Source: Hypomyces perniciosus
Lineage: Eukaryota; Ascomycota; Sordariomycetes; Hypocreales; Hypocreaceae
DNA length: 64,000 bases
Reading direction: 5' to 3'
Assembly: GCA_008477525.1 (NCBI GenBank)
Contig: SPDT01000009.1
Location: forward strand, 310,001 to 374,000
Shown here piece after piece: positions 21,770-31,940 of this stretch; position 1 is the first letter of the stretch, and the number at the start of each line of letters is the position of its first letter. The position numbers and the translations under genes are program-made. Under the pieces are notes generated by a model. That model saw only the letters and a list, made by a program, of their open reading frames with translations. It did not search any database and was not told the origin of the DNA.

Positions 21770-23778
21770 CAGTTAGGAGCGAAATCGCCGTCCTCCTTAC
21801 ACTCTTTGCGAATTTCTAGGCACGGACCACTGGTACCTGCAGCATACATTTATATACATGACCATTACTGGACAGTCAAAACTGGCTTTAAAATTACACC
21901 ATAAACTCTAGCCTATTATAGACTTTGCAAAACTAGGTCGCGGGGAGGAAGTACCTTTGCGGTCCTTAGAAGTATATAGAGCCATCGGCTGGCACGTGAA
22001 TTGTAGACAGTGTAAAGGCTAATGCAAAATACGAAATACTCCCCCCTTGGTACATACCCTTAAATTTAACTACATGTCAAGTAGGCTGTGAATCACATGC
22101 GCATTTTTATGTCAATTGTTTTCCCACTTTCTGCCTTAGCGCAACCTAAAGCAATTCATGAATGATCCAAGATAATGTAAATATGATTTGTCTACTATTC
22201 CACAATTCGTTGGATGTTATATCATTGGTTCATGACAAGTCGACGCCTAACAACTAAGGCGCCAAGGATGCTGTTCACATAGTGAGGTCATTCACTCGGC
22301 TGGGATGAGTATAGCTCCAACTTCCCCACATCAATACCATCATCCTCACTTTGGCCTAGGTATTCCACTTTACCGGCTCTTGCATATCATTCAACATGAG
22401 CTTCATATTCAATGAAAAAGATGCCACCTCAACGACTGACTCTACGAATTACACCCCGTGTAGTGGCTTGACCACGATCGATAGCCTCCGGGATGACCGC
22501 TCTGATGCAGTTCCCTGGCCCGGCAATACATACATGATTCTGGAAAAAGACTCCGGGCGAGCAATCACCATCGCGAACGGCAACCTTTGCGTGCAACATG
22601 TTAACAATGATCTCAATAGGTCATGTTATTGGCTCTGCGTTGAGGCTGACGGCTATTTCGGATTCTTCAATCAGAAGTTGGGCAAGTATATGGGCCACCG
22701 CGGCGAACGGAACGTGGATGCGTTTGCTGAAGAGTTCGGGGGCTCGGAATATTTCACGCCGAGAAGGTATCCTGATGGAGGATATCAGCTGCTAATGCCG
22801 GTCAACCACAACATGTTGAGGCAAGTGGCTATTGCCAGTGATGACAAGAGGCTTGTGAGGAGGCAGCATGCAGGAACCTGCTGGGAATTTGTCAAAGTCT
22901 CAGACCATAAGTGAGGCATCATATTCACCATCTTTGAGATTCAGGCGACATTTCCCTATATATCTTACGTTTTCTTAGAGTTCGATTAGTATTACTTTTG
23001 GAGTTAGATTGAAAAAATTGATGGTCACTCTTTCCTCGGTTTCCATAGAGTTCTTATTGCTCTAAGGTAGACTATATGCATCTGCTGAATTATTTAGCTT
23101 GGCGTGGATCATATTATGAAAGGATGCTTGGTGGAAATACTCGGCTGTTACAGTTTATGGGGTGAAATTTGGATATGCATGACGGTTTCAGTTGAAGGCC
23201 TCACTGAGCGGGGTTCACAGCTTCTCGGCGTCACGAAGAAGCGTGCTAAGTAATAATCTGGCTAGAGAACAAAAGAATACATCAATAACGCTTATCTCAA
23301 TTCTTTTCAATTTTAAATCATGAAACTTTAGCGGCGTCCAACGGCCAGGATGGGTATTAGCATCAAGCCGTCGTCTTCACTTAGGCAATAATCACGCATA
23401 GTGTTACTAGCCATTAAGTGCTCAGATCCCTCGCGCTTTATCCCGATACCCTCGTCGCATCTACTCTCATCAATAAAAACTATCTAGTAGGAATAGAGAA
23501 AATGATTTTTTATATATATGTTCGGCTCGCAGATCTAGGTTACGCTTTTTCGCAATATTTCATGCGACTTTCTTCGTATAGTCAGCACCTGCTGGCTATT
23601 TCTTTATGGCCTGAGGCTTAAGTTTTGGATTTCGACAAAGCTTGTACCTGGGTCATGATTCTATGTAGCTCAAGTTCCATGTGCGCGCAAACAAGAATAA
23701 GCACTGTGGGGACATGTCCGTGCGCTTAAATTTTTGAAAGAGTTTACTTAAACAGGACGCCTATTTCGCTCCTAACTG
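21770..23778. mobile_element. Interval bounded by D-type inverted termini (~2 kb)
   Basis: The left end reads TA then CAGTTAGGAGCGAAATCGCC and the right end is its imperfect inverse (GGCTATTTCGCTCCTAACTG at the outer edge, with one or two mismatches in the first 25 bp) followed by TA. Similarity extends ~50 bp inward (ACTCTTT, AATTT, GCACGGAC). The same terminus bounds a 350-bp element at 48839-49188. The interval carries the ORF at 22396-22914 and no transposase. Whether it is one element or two facing relics is unresolved. Confidence 0.45.
22396..22914 (+). CDS. 172-aa protein, possible single beta-trefoil
   Basis: A single intact exon. The N-terminal ~40 residues are Ser/Thr/Asp-rich, with no signal peptide. 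From residue ~37 a compact domain shows repeated aromatic/hydrophobic strands: WPGNTYMILEKDSGRAITI, SCYWLCVEADGYFGFFNQ, GKYMGHRG, GGYQLLMP, TCWEFVKV. The pattern (G-x-Y, WxxxxxDGYFxF-N, Y-hG, CWEF at the end) is that of fascin- or lectin-like beta-trefoils. This is a fold guess, not a family match. It lies inside the interval bounded by D-type inverted ends. Confidence 0.55.
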   Translation: MSFIFNEKDATSTTDSTNYTPCSGLTTIDSLRDDRSDAVPWPGNTYMILEKDSGRAITIANGNLCVQHVNNDLNRSCYWLCVEADGYFGFFNQKLGKYMGHRGERNVDAFAEEFGGSEYFTPRRYPDGGYQLLMPVNHNMLRQVAIASDDKRLVRRQHAGTCWEFVKVSDHK

Positions 23779-23780
23779 TA

Positions 23781-23976
23781 CCCCAGCTGCATTGTGCGTG
23801 TTGCTTTGTTCTTTCGCCATTATGATTAAGTAGTGCCACCGGCACCTATTGTTACAGATTCCAGCTTCGTGGTCTTATCAGCCGCGCGGGCGCGCGGTTG
23901 TCTATAGATTTCCTGTGGGCTTGGTGTGTGTGGATTATGTATGTTTCCCCCCTCGACACATTGCGCTTTGATATTG
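23781..23976 (+). repeat. Dispersed repeat E, copy 2
   Basis: A direct relative of 725-957, beginning immediately after the TA that follows the right end of the D-type interval. Blocks are shared in the same order with small deletions. Confidence 0.6.
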
Positions 23977-24087
23977 GATCAGCTGTGGATCGATTTACTA
24001 AGTAGGAAATGTATATATGCATTTAAAAGATATTATATAACAGAAGTTTATATCCCTTAATAACTATAAGCTCGACTTTTAATGTTC

Positions 24088-24603
24088 CTATATAAGAGGT
24101 TCACATGCATCGTCTTTCCAAATCAATAAAGGACGGAAATCCTTCCGCTTGATAGTAAAATGGTCCAGTTTTATCTGAGCGTCAATCATAAAGATTTCGC
24201 TTGATCCGTTCTCTTTCCCGATAAGATCGATCATTGCTGTTTGGTCCAAATATGGATGAAGTAGCCATACTGGATCCCATACATCGATCACACGCTTAGG
24301 TGCAATAATCAAGTCGAAATCTGGATAATGCGCTTTCTCCTGCGGAATAAGAGGATTAAACGATTCAGGGAATGGCGTTGATGTGCGTAATGTATCCCAT
24401 AATGCTTTGATATCGATCTCATGGTATTTTTGTCCTTTTGGGCAAAGAACTACGAGTGCAATAATGCCTGTCTTCTTTCTACTGTCTAATGCATCCATTC
24501 GATTAAGATCATAACCAATCAAGGCCGGCTTGTATCCTTGTGAGAGTACAGAGTCTAACCAGGAATAGTCTTTAAAAATTCGATCCAATATGCAAGAACT
24601 CAT
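24088..24603 (-). CDS. Orphan family protein 1 (171 aa)
   Basis: A single intact exon with a TATAAATA box 58-65 nt upstream of the ATG. The N-terminus (RIFKDYSWLDSV … PALIGYDL) matches the middle of the protein at 40702-41508 (KIFKEDSTWLKEM … PTLVGDLRG). The C-terminus (KLDHFTIKRKDFRPLLIWKD) matches the ORF at 51872-52117 (ELDYLTINQDGFRPLSFIED). No enzymatic motif, signal peptide or membrane segment is visible. It belongs to a small local family of unknown function. Confidence 0.6.
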   Translation of the reverse strand: MSSCILDRIFKDYSWLDSVLSQGYKPALIGYDLNRMDALDSRKKTGIIALVVLCPKGQKYHEIDIKALWDTLRTSTPFPESFNPLIPQEKAHYPDFDLIIAPKRVIDVWDPVWLLHPYLDQTAMIDLIGKENGSSEIFMIDAQIKLDHFTIKRKDFRPLLIWKDDACEPLI

Positions 24604-24660
24604 TTTAAATTGATCGTATACATTCTATGCATAGCTATGTACAATACGCGTCCCTGGCTA

Positions 24661-24668
24661 TATTTATA
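24661..24668 (-). promoter_or_regulatory. TATA box for orphan protein 1
   Basis: TATAAATA on the minus strand, ~60 nt before the ATG at 24603. Confidence 0.5.
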
Positions 24669-26275
24669 GAAGTTGGGGAAATTGATACTTAAAATACGGC
24701 ATATAGCCTCTACAGGCATTTACTGCCATATTTGGTCCTATAGCGCTGACCTTAACGCTAAAACCGACTACTCTAGATAATTAATAAGACATATATACGT
24801 ATGTACATACAGTGTGTTCATATTCGGCTTCCTCTTTCACCTACACTGTTCTAATATTTGGAAAGACCCACATAGTGCGTATTACTATTTTCTAACACTG
24901 ACGCACCAGCGATGAGTCACAGTACTGCAACAGTTCTTTGGAGCTCTTAAGTCACGCTTTACCAGTTATTAAGTCAATAAGAATGGGTCCAAATCTATGT
25001 ATATTGAACGATTAATTACGCACTGTCAACTGTGAACGCCAATAAAGTAGCTATTTTGCAAACTCTTGGTATCTTTTGTACCTACCAGTATAGGGCGGCA
25101 CTGTCCAATTTACTATTTACTTACTAGTACTTTAAGGCGACATTCTTGGTCGCCAGTTTGTTCCTAAAATATACTCCAGCGCAATTTTACTAGGGTTAAA
25201 TTCGGCCACTTCTGGATCTTCCATTTAACCAGGTACAGATAGGTATCTTTATGTACCTTCTGGTCCGTGCATTTAGTCTCTAAAAAAACAAAGTCTACAA
25301 AAGAGGAAACCGAATATGAGCAACACTGTAATGTGAGCAGTTCTGCGACCCGTCGGTGTACATATTGCTGCTTGTTCAGCGGGCCAGGGGCAATCAAAGC
25401 CAATTCTGACGCTACTTCTTGATGTGGACCTTTGCGAGATGTGAAGTCTTTTAGCTGGTGCTTAGTTTCACGATCCGTAGGGTTTCCAAGGGATAAACCG
25501 TATAACAAGCTTTATATTGGCAGGAGATTAGCTCATTGCTCGAACAGACATGTTTTACATCTGTGATGCACGCATCACTTCTTCTTGTGGAGTTAGTACA
25601 TAGCAAGCGAACTTGAAGTCCATTTCTCCCAATGTTTAGGTTCCTATCTTCAGCACGTGAAGCAGCACATGCTACCTACGGCACCAGATGTTTGGTATAG
25701 GACCATCATCAACTGTGTTCAGCCTCATCATCAATTTGTTCATATGTCCCTTTATACGTGATACATATTCGACTCGCAGTTTAAATCAGAGCAGTTTGAC
25801 TCGTTAGATGTGTCCTTAAATGGAGCCAGTAGGTCCAGAACAGCACTCAAAAATTCTTCTGACTTGTTTCCTTGACGAACTATGCAAACCAGAACGCCTT
25901 GACGCATTTACTAAGATGTTCAACCCGACATTTACCTTCCACGACGACCTTCCGACTCTGCGGGATCTGCCTCTGCGATGGTTTCTGTCAGGAGCCAGCT
26001 GGATATCATGAACAAGCCGGAGGACCACGGGAGCGGCGCCCGCAATACGGGGAAGAGCGCCCGCACCAACGGAAGGTCACGGAGGAAGGAAGCCGACTCT
26101 CGAAGCCCGAGGACTATAATAGGGGCTCTTCCCTCTAAAAAGGAAAGGACAGAGATCAATACAGTTGCTGCCTGCGTGCCTACTTCGTGCCCACTGCTCT
26201 CCAGACTCTATCACTCTCTTCTTGTGTCCACCCGTTCTTGACAATTTCTGTCAACAAAGTTTGAACCCGGAATTC
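24669..26275. other. Mostly non-coding; weak ORFs
   Basis: A 114-aa minus frame (25164-25508) and a 63-aa plus frame (25820-26011, LPTLRDLPLRWFLSG) have no recognised motif. The segment 26020-26260 (purine-rich, then CTCTATCACTCTCTTC…TTTGAACCCGG) resembles the edge of an LTR retroelement leader, but no second LTR is seen. Confidence 0.3.
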
Positions 26276-26279
26276 CTAT

Positions 26280-26490
26280 GCTCTGTTTATTCCCTAGTTT
26301 TAGTCAGCGCGTAGTTGAACATCAGCCTCGCTATGAATGAGACTTTGGGTATAGTGACTTGACCGACACGAGATCAGCGTAAACTTGACTGCATCAGGTT
26401 GCCTCATATTCGTGGATACTGGACCCATGATGTATAAACCTAGCAAGTGTCCCGTTGCACTTTACAATCCTTGTGGGGTGTAGAGCAGAT
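26280..26490 (+). repeat. Repeat F, joining copy
   Basis: The first half matches 10860-10990 (TATTCCCT.GTTT.AGTCAGC, GATCAGCGTAA) and the second half matches 13045-13115 (AACCTAGCAAGT, ATCCTTGTGG). This shows that those separate pieces come from one element. Confidence 0.55.
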
Positions 26491-27224
26491 GCATGCACAT
26501 CGCCAACTCACCGATTACGGGAGGCCATAGCTGATCCATCAACCTCGAACTCATTGGCCCAACCCGGCCGGGGGGTCAATTTGCGTTTTGGCATGGACAG
26601 TTCGGCACCTGGTGGGGCAAAATGGAAAACTGCACTCGCACTTTTGCCAACTGGTCCACTCAAAAAAAAACTTGGTAACCATAAAGCGATGCCGTTAGTT
26701 TTGCATTTTTGTCCCAGCCCGGAAGTGCAAATGTGCAAAGATTTTGTTAAGATGAATTGACACGAATACGGAGGGATGATCTTTAGGAATCATGCAACAT
26801 GTGTCGCTTTTGGCCGAGTTTCTAGCACGCGATCATGACTAAGCAGACAGGCGTGGTCTTCGGCTTCTCAAAATAAACACGTGCCTCAAGCTCAATCCTT
26901 CCTACTATCGATAGAACATACGTACTCCAGATCTCCACTCTCCTCCATAAAAAGGAGAGTTAGCAAGAGAATTAGCAAGCCTACGGCGGCAACTTCCAGA
27001 AGAGAAACGCTGATGTGAACATGCAGAGAGCAGCAACAGCGGTTCTGTCAAACTCAGCAATTGAGTGCGGCTGACCCCGAATCGCAACCAAGTCCGACCA
27101 ACAAGACCGTCTATTCGATTCCATCTATGACGATCATGATTACACACATTTTATCTAGAACATTCGATCAACCCGGACCCAACTGGATGAGCTCTGTTCC
27201 GATAGATAGTTTTCCATATATTTA
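26491..27224. other. No gene supported
   Basis: 26765-26850 is a repeat shared with 2835-2930. Other frames (26455-26760) show no family motif. Confidence 0.3.
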
Positions 27225-27330
27225 AATGGCAGCTTTCCCCACCTAACTTGGGATCAGCAAGAGTGTCGAATCTAATCTTTTCCAATCCTTCTTCTATGTG
27301 CCCTCATGCTGTTGATTGGTGATTGATAGC
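27225..27330 (+). repeat. ~100-bp direct repeat, copy 1
   Basis: Blocks CCCACCTAACTTG.GATCAGC, AAGAGTGT.GAAT and CTGTTGAT..GTGATTG recur in the same order at 47575-47670. Class unknown. Confidence 0.55.
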
Positions 27331-27865
27331 ATATTTATCATTAGCTCTCAGCTCTGCCGCTTGGTAGAGATTTACTATGTCGTTCGCAAATGAGACAGCT
27401 CGTTGAAACGCTGTACGAGGACCACTCCCGTAAACCGTGGAGATGTAGCGCAGGGTCGAAGGAGATAAGGACCATTGGTCTCGGCTTGCCATAGCTGTTG
27501 AAAGGTCTTGGAGAATAGATCAGAAACCTGTCATCTTTCGCCCAATCGACTTCATCAAAGTGTTTTTGCGGATTTAGGGCCTCGTAGCGGCGGTCTAAAG
27601 CATGATCCGGTAGTTTTGGATCTTCCGCAGCTGGCCAAAGTCGAACGTCGTGATCTCCTATTTCCCCCACAACATCAGAACTATTAGGTAGGGTTGATTG
27701 GCCAGCATCGACTGTTGGGCATAGTTCTGATGCTTGTAGCCTTGCCCGAAGTCGCAGTCGCTGAACCGTTGGGTGAGCATCTGAAGGGTCGTTGACCAAA
27801 TCTAAGAAGGTCCGACATGGCGCATTATAAGAGCGTACGGGAGAGTTGTGGAACGTGAACGTCAT
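27310..27865 (-). pseudogene. Frameshifted unknown gene
   Basis: One minus frame from 27865 (MTFTFHNSPVRSYNAP …) reaches DWAKDDRFLI near 27525. A second frame then carries LQDLSTAMASRDQWSLSP and STVYGSGPRTAFQRAVSFAN to a stop at ~27304. The second part has a coding-like character and starts where the first becomes Pro/Arg-rich noise. No intron with proper signals joins them, so I read it as a one-gene frameshift. Family not recognised. Confidence 0.4.
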
Positions 27866-28285
27866 TGGAGAAGAGCTCTGTCATCGCTCTCTAGGTAGAT
27901 AACTTCTGAGCCGTCGTGGGAATCGGGACAAATTGGGTCGACACTTCTCTGCTGACCGGGCTCTTCGTGTTTGCGGTGACGGAGTACCCTGCAGTTCTGG
28001 AACATCCGACCAATAGGCTAGGAGAGCAAAAGGTGACCAGTTAAACAGCGATGTGCGGACACCCAAATTATTAGGGAAGAACGCAGGAATGGCAAAGATT
28101 ACAGATTACGTTAGCTTCCTTGGATAGGTGGGAAATGGATGAAGAAAACTGCGGGCTGTACTGTATGTAGTTGATGGGTCAGCAACAGAGGTGTAGGGTA
28201 GGTCTATGGAAAACTGCAGGATCAAGTTGTCTCAAGGTCCTGCCATGGGAGCGTGGACAGCATAAGCTGGATTTACTGGAAATTT

Positions 28286-28384
28286 ACAGGAGCGACCAAA
28301 ATTAGTGTCCGCGGTTTCCCAACAAAGGCCATTTATGGCATTTATGGCTTTTTCAACATTTATCTTCAAGATTATGATCTTATG
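28286..28384 (-). mobile_element. Internally deleted A-type short element
   Basis: It begins ACAGGAGCGACCAAAATTAG, close to the inverted right end of the A element, followed by the A-element internal palindrome (GCCATTTATGGC) and GATTATGATCTTATG. Only ~100 bp remain. It abuts the next element at 28385. Confidence 0.5.
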
Positions 28385-28386
28385 TA

Positions 28387-29296
28387 CAGTAGAGGCCAAA
28401 ATCAGTGTCCTCATTTTGATGCAAAAGTTTCTGCGCACAGACCATGCATAAAATTTCCTTAGCCAGTACTTCTCTGAAGGTAGTCAGACCGTACCTTCCT
28501 AGTGTCTACCTAACATTACATAATGATAACGCCGTCAGTGACCTATAGAGGACGACAGCAAGAAATGGCCGAAAACCGCTCTAAGTACTTATTAAGGAAG
28601 CAATTTCTGGACTTGTAGGAACTGTGTTACAGTAGAGGCCGAAACGAGTGTCCGCGATTTGCGTGTTTAGAAACTCTCTGGGCACGGACCAGACTGCGGC
28701 CTGTTGTAGCCACTACTATACAATAAAGCCTGGCAGGTTGTTCTCTAACATTAGCCTAACAAAAGCCATTTGTGGCCTTTTAATGTTGTAAATTGGGATT
28801 TTGATTCTTCTTATTCTTAAAAGTCAGGAAGAGCAACTTTAAAACACAGCACTTCTGGATCTAAAGGTTTTTCTATTAATAAAGAGTTTACAGAGGCTTT
28901 CGGCTGTTTCTTGCTATTCCCTATTATATGATAATGACGAAATTGGTCTAAGGTAATATTAGGTAAACAGTAAGAAGGTACGGTTGGGCTGTGTTTATAG
29001 AAGTATCGGCTATGGAAATCGGAGGTATGGTCTGTGCTCAGAAACTTTCTATATTGACAAATCGCGGACACTCGTTTCGGCCTCTACTGTATTTCCTTGC
29101 TCGTTTTAACGATCAAGTCCAAGTAAGATCATCATTTTCATATATAAATGTTAAAAAGCCATAAATGGCTGTTTGTTAGGCCAGCGTTCAAGAATAACGC
29201 AATAAGCCAGTACCAGCTACGGTTAGCAGCCGCTTGGTCCGTGCCTAGAGAGTTTCCAAACACATAAACCGCGGACACTGATTTCGGTCGCTACTG
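28387..29296 (+). mobile_element. A-type inverted-repeat element, interrupted
   Basis: Terminal inverted repeats: CAGTAGAGGCCAAAATCAGT at the left, and the inverse of CAGTAGCGACCGAAATCAGT at the right, flanked by TA on both sides. Without the insertion at 28630-29089 it is ~450 bp. It has no coding capacity, so it must have been moved by a transposase encoded elsewhere. The TA target and CAGT ends suggest a Tc1/mariner-pogo type system. The copy at 51392-51808 lacks the insertion. An internal palindrome (AAAAGCCAT..ATGGCTTTT) is shared by the family. Confidence 0.8.
28630..29089 (+). mobile_element. B-type inverted-repeat element nested in the A element
   Basis: 460 bp; both ends read CAGTAGAGGCCGAAACGAGT in inverted orientation with TA on each side. 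Its interior differs from A except for the AAAGCCA-type internal motif. A same-length relative lies at 29449-29909 in opposite orientation, and a fragment lies at 55144-55240. Non-coding. Confidence 0.85.
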
Positions 29297-29299
29297 TAC

Positions 29300-29446
29300 T
29301 TAGACTTGAATATCAAAACTAGCAAGGAAATACCAGAGTTCCTACAAGTCTATGTATAACCTGCTTCCATTAATAAATACTAAGAGCGATTTTCGGCTAT
29401 TTCTTGTCGTTCTCGTCTATAGTTTAGTGATGGTGTTGTCCTTACA
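29300..29446 (-). mobile_element. Inverted A-element fragment
   Basis: It reads ATCAAAACTAGCAAGGAAAT … GTTCCTACAAGTC … TTCGGC.ATTTCTTG, the reverse of the A-element middle (51540-51665). It is cut by the B element that follows. Confidence 0.6.
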
Positions 29447-29448
29447 TA

Positions 29449-29909
29449 CAGTAGAGGCCGAAATGAGCGTCCGCATTTTGTACTCCGTATGTATAGAAAG
29501 TTTCCAGGCACAGACCATGCCTCTGGTTTCTGTAGTCGATACTTCTATGAACACAGCCTGACCGTGCTTTGTTAATGTTTACCTAACATTACATAAGAAC
29601 AATTTCGCCATTGCTATACAGAGGGGAACGGCAAGAAACAGCCGAAAGTCGCTCTAGGCTCTTTATCAATAGAAAAACCTTTAGATCCAGAAGTTCTGTG
29701 TTTCAAAGTTGCTGTTCCTGACTTTTAAGAATAAGAAGGATCAAAATCTCAATTTATAACATTAAAAAGCCACAAATGGCTTTTGTTAGGCTAATGTTAG
29801 AGAACAACCTGCCAAGCTTTTAGTAGTGGCTACAGCAGGCAGCAGTCTTGTCCGTGCCCAGAGAGTTTCTAAAGACACAAATGGCGGACACTGGTTTCGG
29901 CCGCTACTA
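29449..29909 (-). mobile_element. B-type element, second copy
   Basis: 461 bp flanked by TA. The left end is CAGTAGAGGCCGAAATGAGC; the right end is the inverse of TAGTAGCGGCCGAAACCAGT. The interior is the reverse complement of 28630-29089 with scattered changes. Non-coding. Confidence 0.8.
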
Positions 29910-29911
29910 TA

Positions 29912-30870
29912 GCTGCCGTACCATTAATGTAATTTACAATACATATATAGCCAGCTCTGACTGTATAGTAAGAGAGAATACAGAAAGCGCCTTGTGGGAA
30001 AGCAGGAACAGGAACAATAAGCTGCTTGCCTGGGGGGGGCCTGGACACCTACTCACTAAGCCCTGTTCCTGCAACACCAAACAGCTACTTCTGGCTTAAT
30101 GAGTATATATGGACGACAGTGAGGGCGCAGTAAAAGCCACATGTGGCACACATGATCTGTGCTCTGAGCAATTTTCTAAACCAAAATAGGCGGACACTTG
30201 TTTCGGTCGACCCTGTACAGTGGAAGTTTGTTAGATAACAATTATCTATACCGGGGCCTATTTTTAGGCACTTGTGGCTTTGCACCTCCTGCCCGGCTGT
30301 ACCTCCAAAGTACTGTTACAAAATAGCATAACAAAGGAGAAAAGAGCCAATTCTGGCTGGTTACACATGCACTCTCATTTGCGACTGCGAACTCTTTTTA
30401 AAGATTCTATAAAAACCATCGTCGTACCCATTCTCTCACCCTGGTGATATATTGCCTAGGATGTTCTCCCTCTTTGGGCAGCTGGGGAGCTTTTAGGCCA
30501 ATAGCAACTAAATCATGCAATCTTACACAAGGGGCCCCATATATTAGCGGTAAATAGCGTTGCAGGTGCTAAACCAGCCGAATGCCACTGTGTCCTCCAC
30601 TCTATGACTGGCACATCACATTCACCATATAAAGATTAATTTCTTTTATGGAGATGCATGTTGATAGAAACGCTTGGGAAGAGTTGTGTTCTGATACTTG
30701 GTTAGGTTATGTGATCTATAGACAAAGAGGCTTATAGAAACCCGTAGAAACCCGCCAGTAAGTATCTATTCCGGGATTGACGTGGAGAATACTTGATTGC
30801 TGGGAGTCTATTGATAAAAATTGGGGACTGCAGTAACTCCAATTTCTCGTGGAAGGTGGATAGATTGAAT
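29912..30870. other. No gene supported
   Basis: Apart from the C-type end at 30100-30215, I see no element or coding motif. The sequence has a G-run (GGGGGGG) near 30032 and is otherwise plain. Confidence 0.3.
30100..30215. mobile_element. C-type element end
   Basis: It ends GGCGGACACTTGTTTCGGTC then GACCCTG-TA, the inverse of the terminus at 40130 (CAGGGTCGACCGAAACGAGT). The other end is not visible. Confidence 0.5.
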
Positions 30871-30879
30871 CTTGAGGGA

Positions 30880-31940
30880 ACTTACTTATAAGACGGTCGG
30901 GGTGGCGGGCCGGCCACAGAGTAAGCCTTGGTCTTTGTACATAAATCCCAACGCTCCCACGAGATTCCAAAACGCAATGTGCCAACCCAGAAGATGGGGT
31001 GCGGGTTTCCACCATTTCTGCTGTGTTTCCAACATGTACAGCGTACTGCTGACGATAAATCCACTGCCGCCAATGACCTAATGGATCCAGTATGCGGCAT
31101 TGAGTCGCCATTGAGGTGTGAGGTGATTGGTGATACCTGGTAACGCGGTAAATCCAGGGACGCCGAAAACCGTAGCACCGAAGAGTTGCGCTGAACTGGC
31201 GAGGAAGCCCAATTCGTGGAGATAATGCGTGCGCAGCTCGTGCCCGGAAGGGAACTATTGCCATTACTTCTTCCTATCAACACTATTAGGAATTGGTCGA
31301 GCTTCAGCTAAGGTGGAAGCTGAAGGTTTGCCTACGAAGTTCCGTCGGTTTTGGTGATGGTGGTGGCAATGATGGCGGTTTGCGACCACTCGAAGCTTCG
31401 GTTTGCCGTTCCTCTCATTGTCGACCAATTGTTTAACGGCCCAGCCGAAAACAGCCTGCATTGTTGGCGTTCATGGCTTCGAAGATGAGCAGGATGGAGC
31501 CGACTTCGAAAAAGACGATGGCGCCGATGAAGGCGGTCACGCCGCCGCCGTAGTAGATTTCCCCGTCGAATTCGGTGGAGGGGGCCACCATGGGAAGCCA
31601 GACGAAGAAGCCCTGTTTATTACGCCGGTTCTCCGTGCTCAAGCGTGCATAGCCAATCTTCCAGTGAATGCCAAACATACATTCATGACCCAGACACCAC
31701 TTCTCCACGGAAGGTAGAGGCCACCAGCCAAGAAATATCCCAGATCGGATAATACGTGAAGGTCTTGATGACAGTTTTCAGAACTTCCTTAGGATGCGAC
31801 GTGCGCCTTGGTGTCATAAAAGGCGCTTCTTCTCCCGGAAGCGGCCCCTGGATGAGCAAAGGATGCCAGCCCTTTCGGATGTCTCGCGACCGCCACAGGA
31901 ACCTGATATTTTTTGGCGGGGACATTAGATTCAGCAACTC
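30880..31940 (-). pseudogene. Integral membrane protein pseudogene
   Basis: Minus-strand pieces in consecutive order but different frames: RSRDIRKGWHPLLIQGPLPG and TVIKTFTYYPIWDISWLVAS (31700-31930); MFGIHWKIGYA, GVTAFIGAIVFFEVGSILLI and FEAMNANNAG (31440-31690); GWAVKQLVDNE and a His-rich segment (31270-31440); then SAQLFGATVFGVPGFTALPG, a stop, VIGGSGFIVSSTLYMLETQQ and HLLGWHIAFWNLVGALGF (30900-31220). Together they outline a protein with at least four membrane helices, like a common fungal integral membrane family of unknown function. At least three frameshifts and one stop make it dead. Confidence 0.75.
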
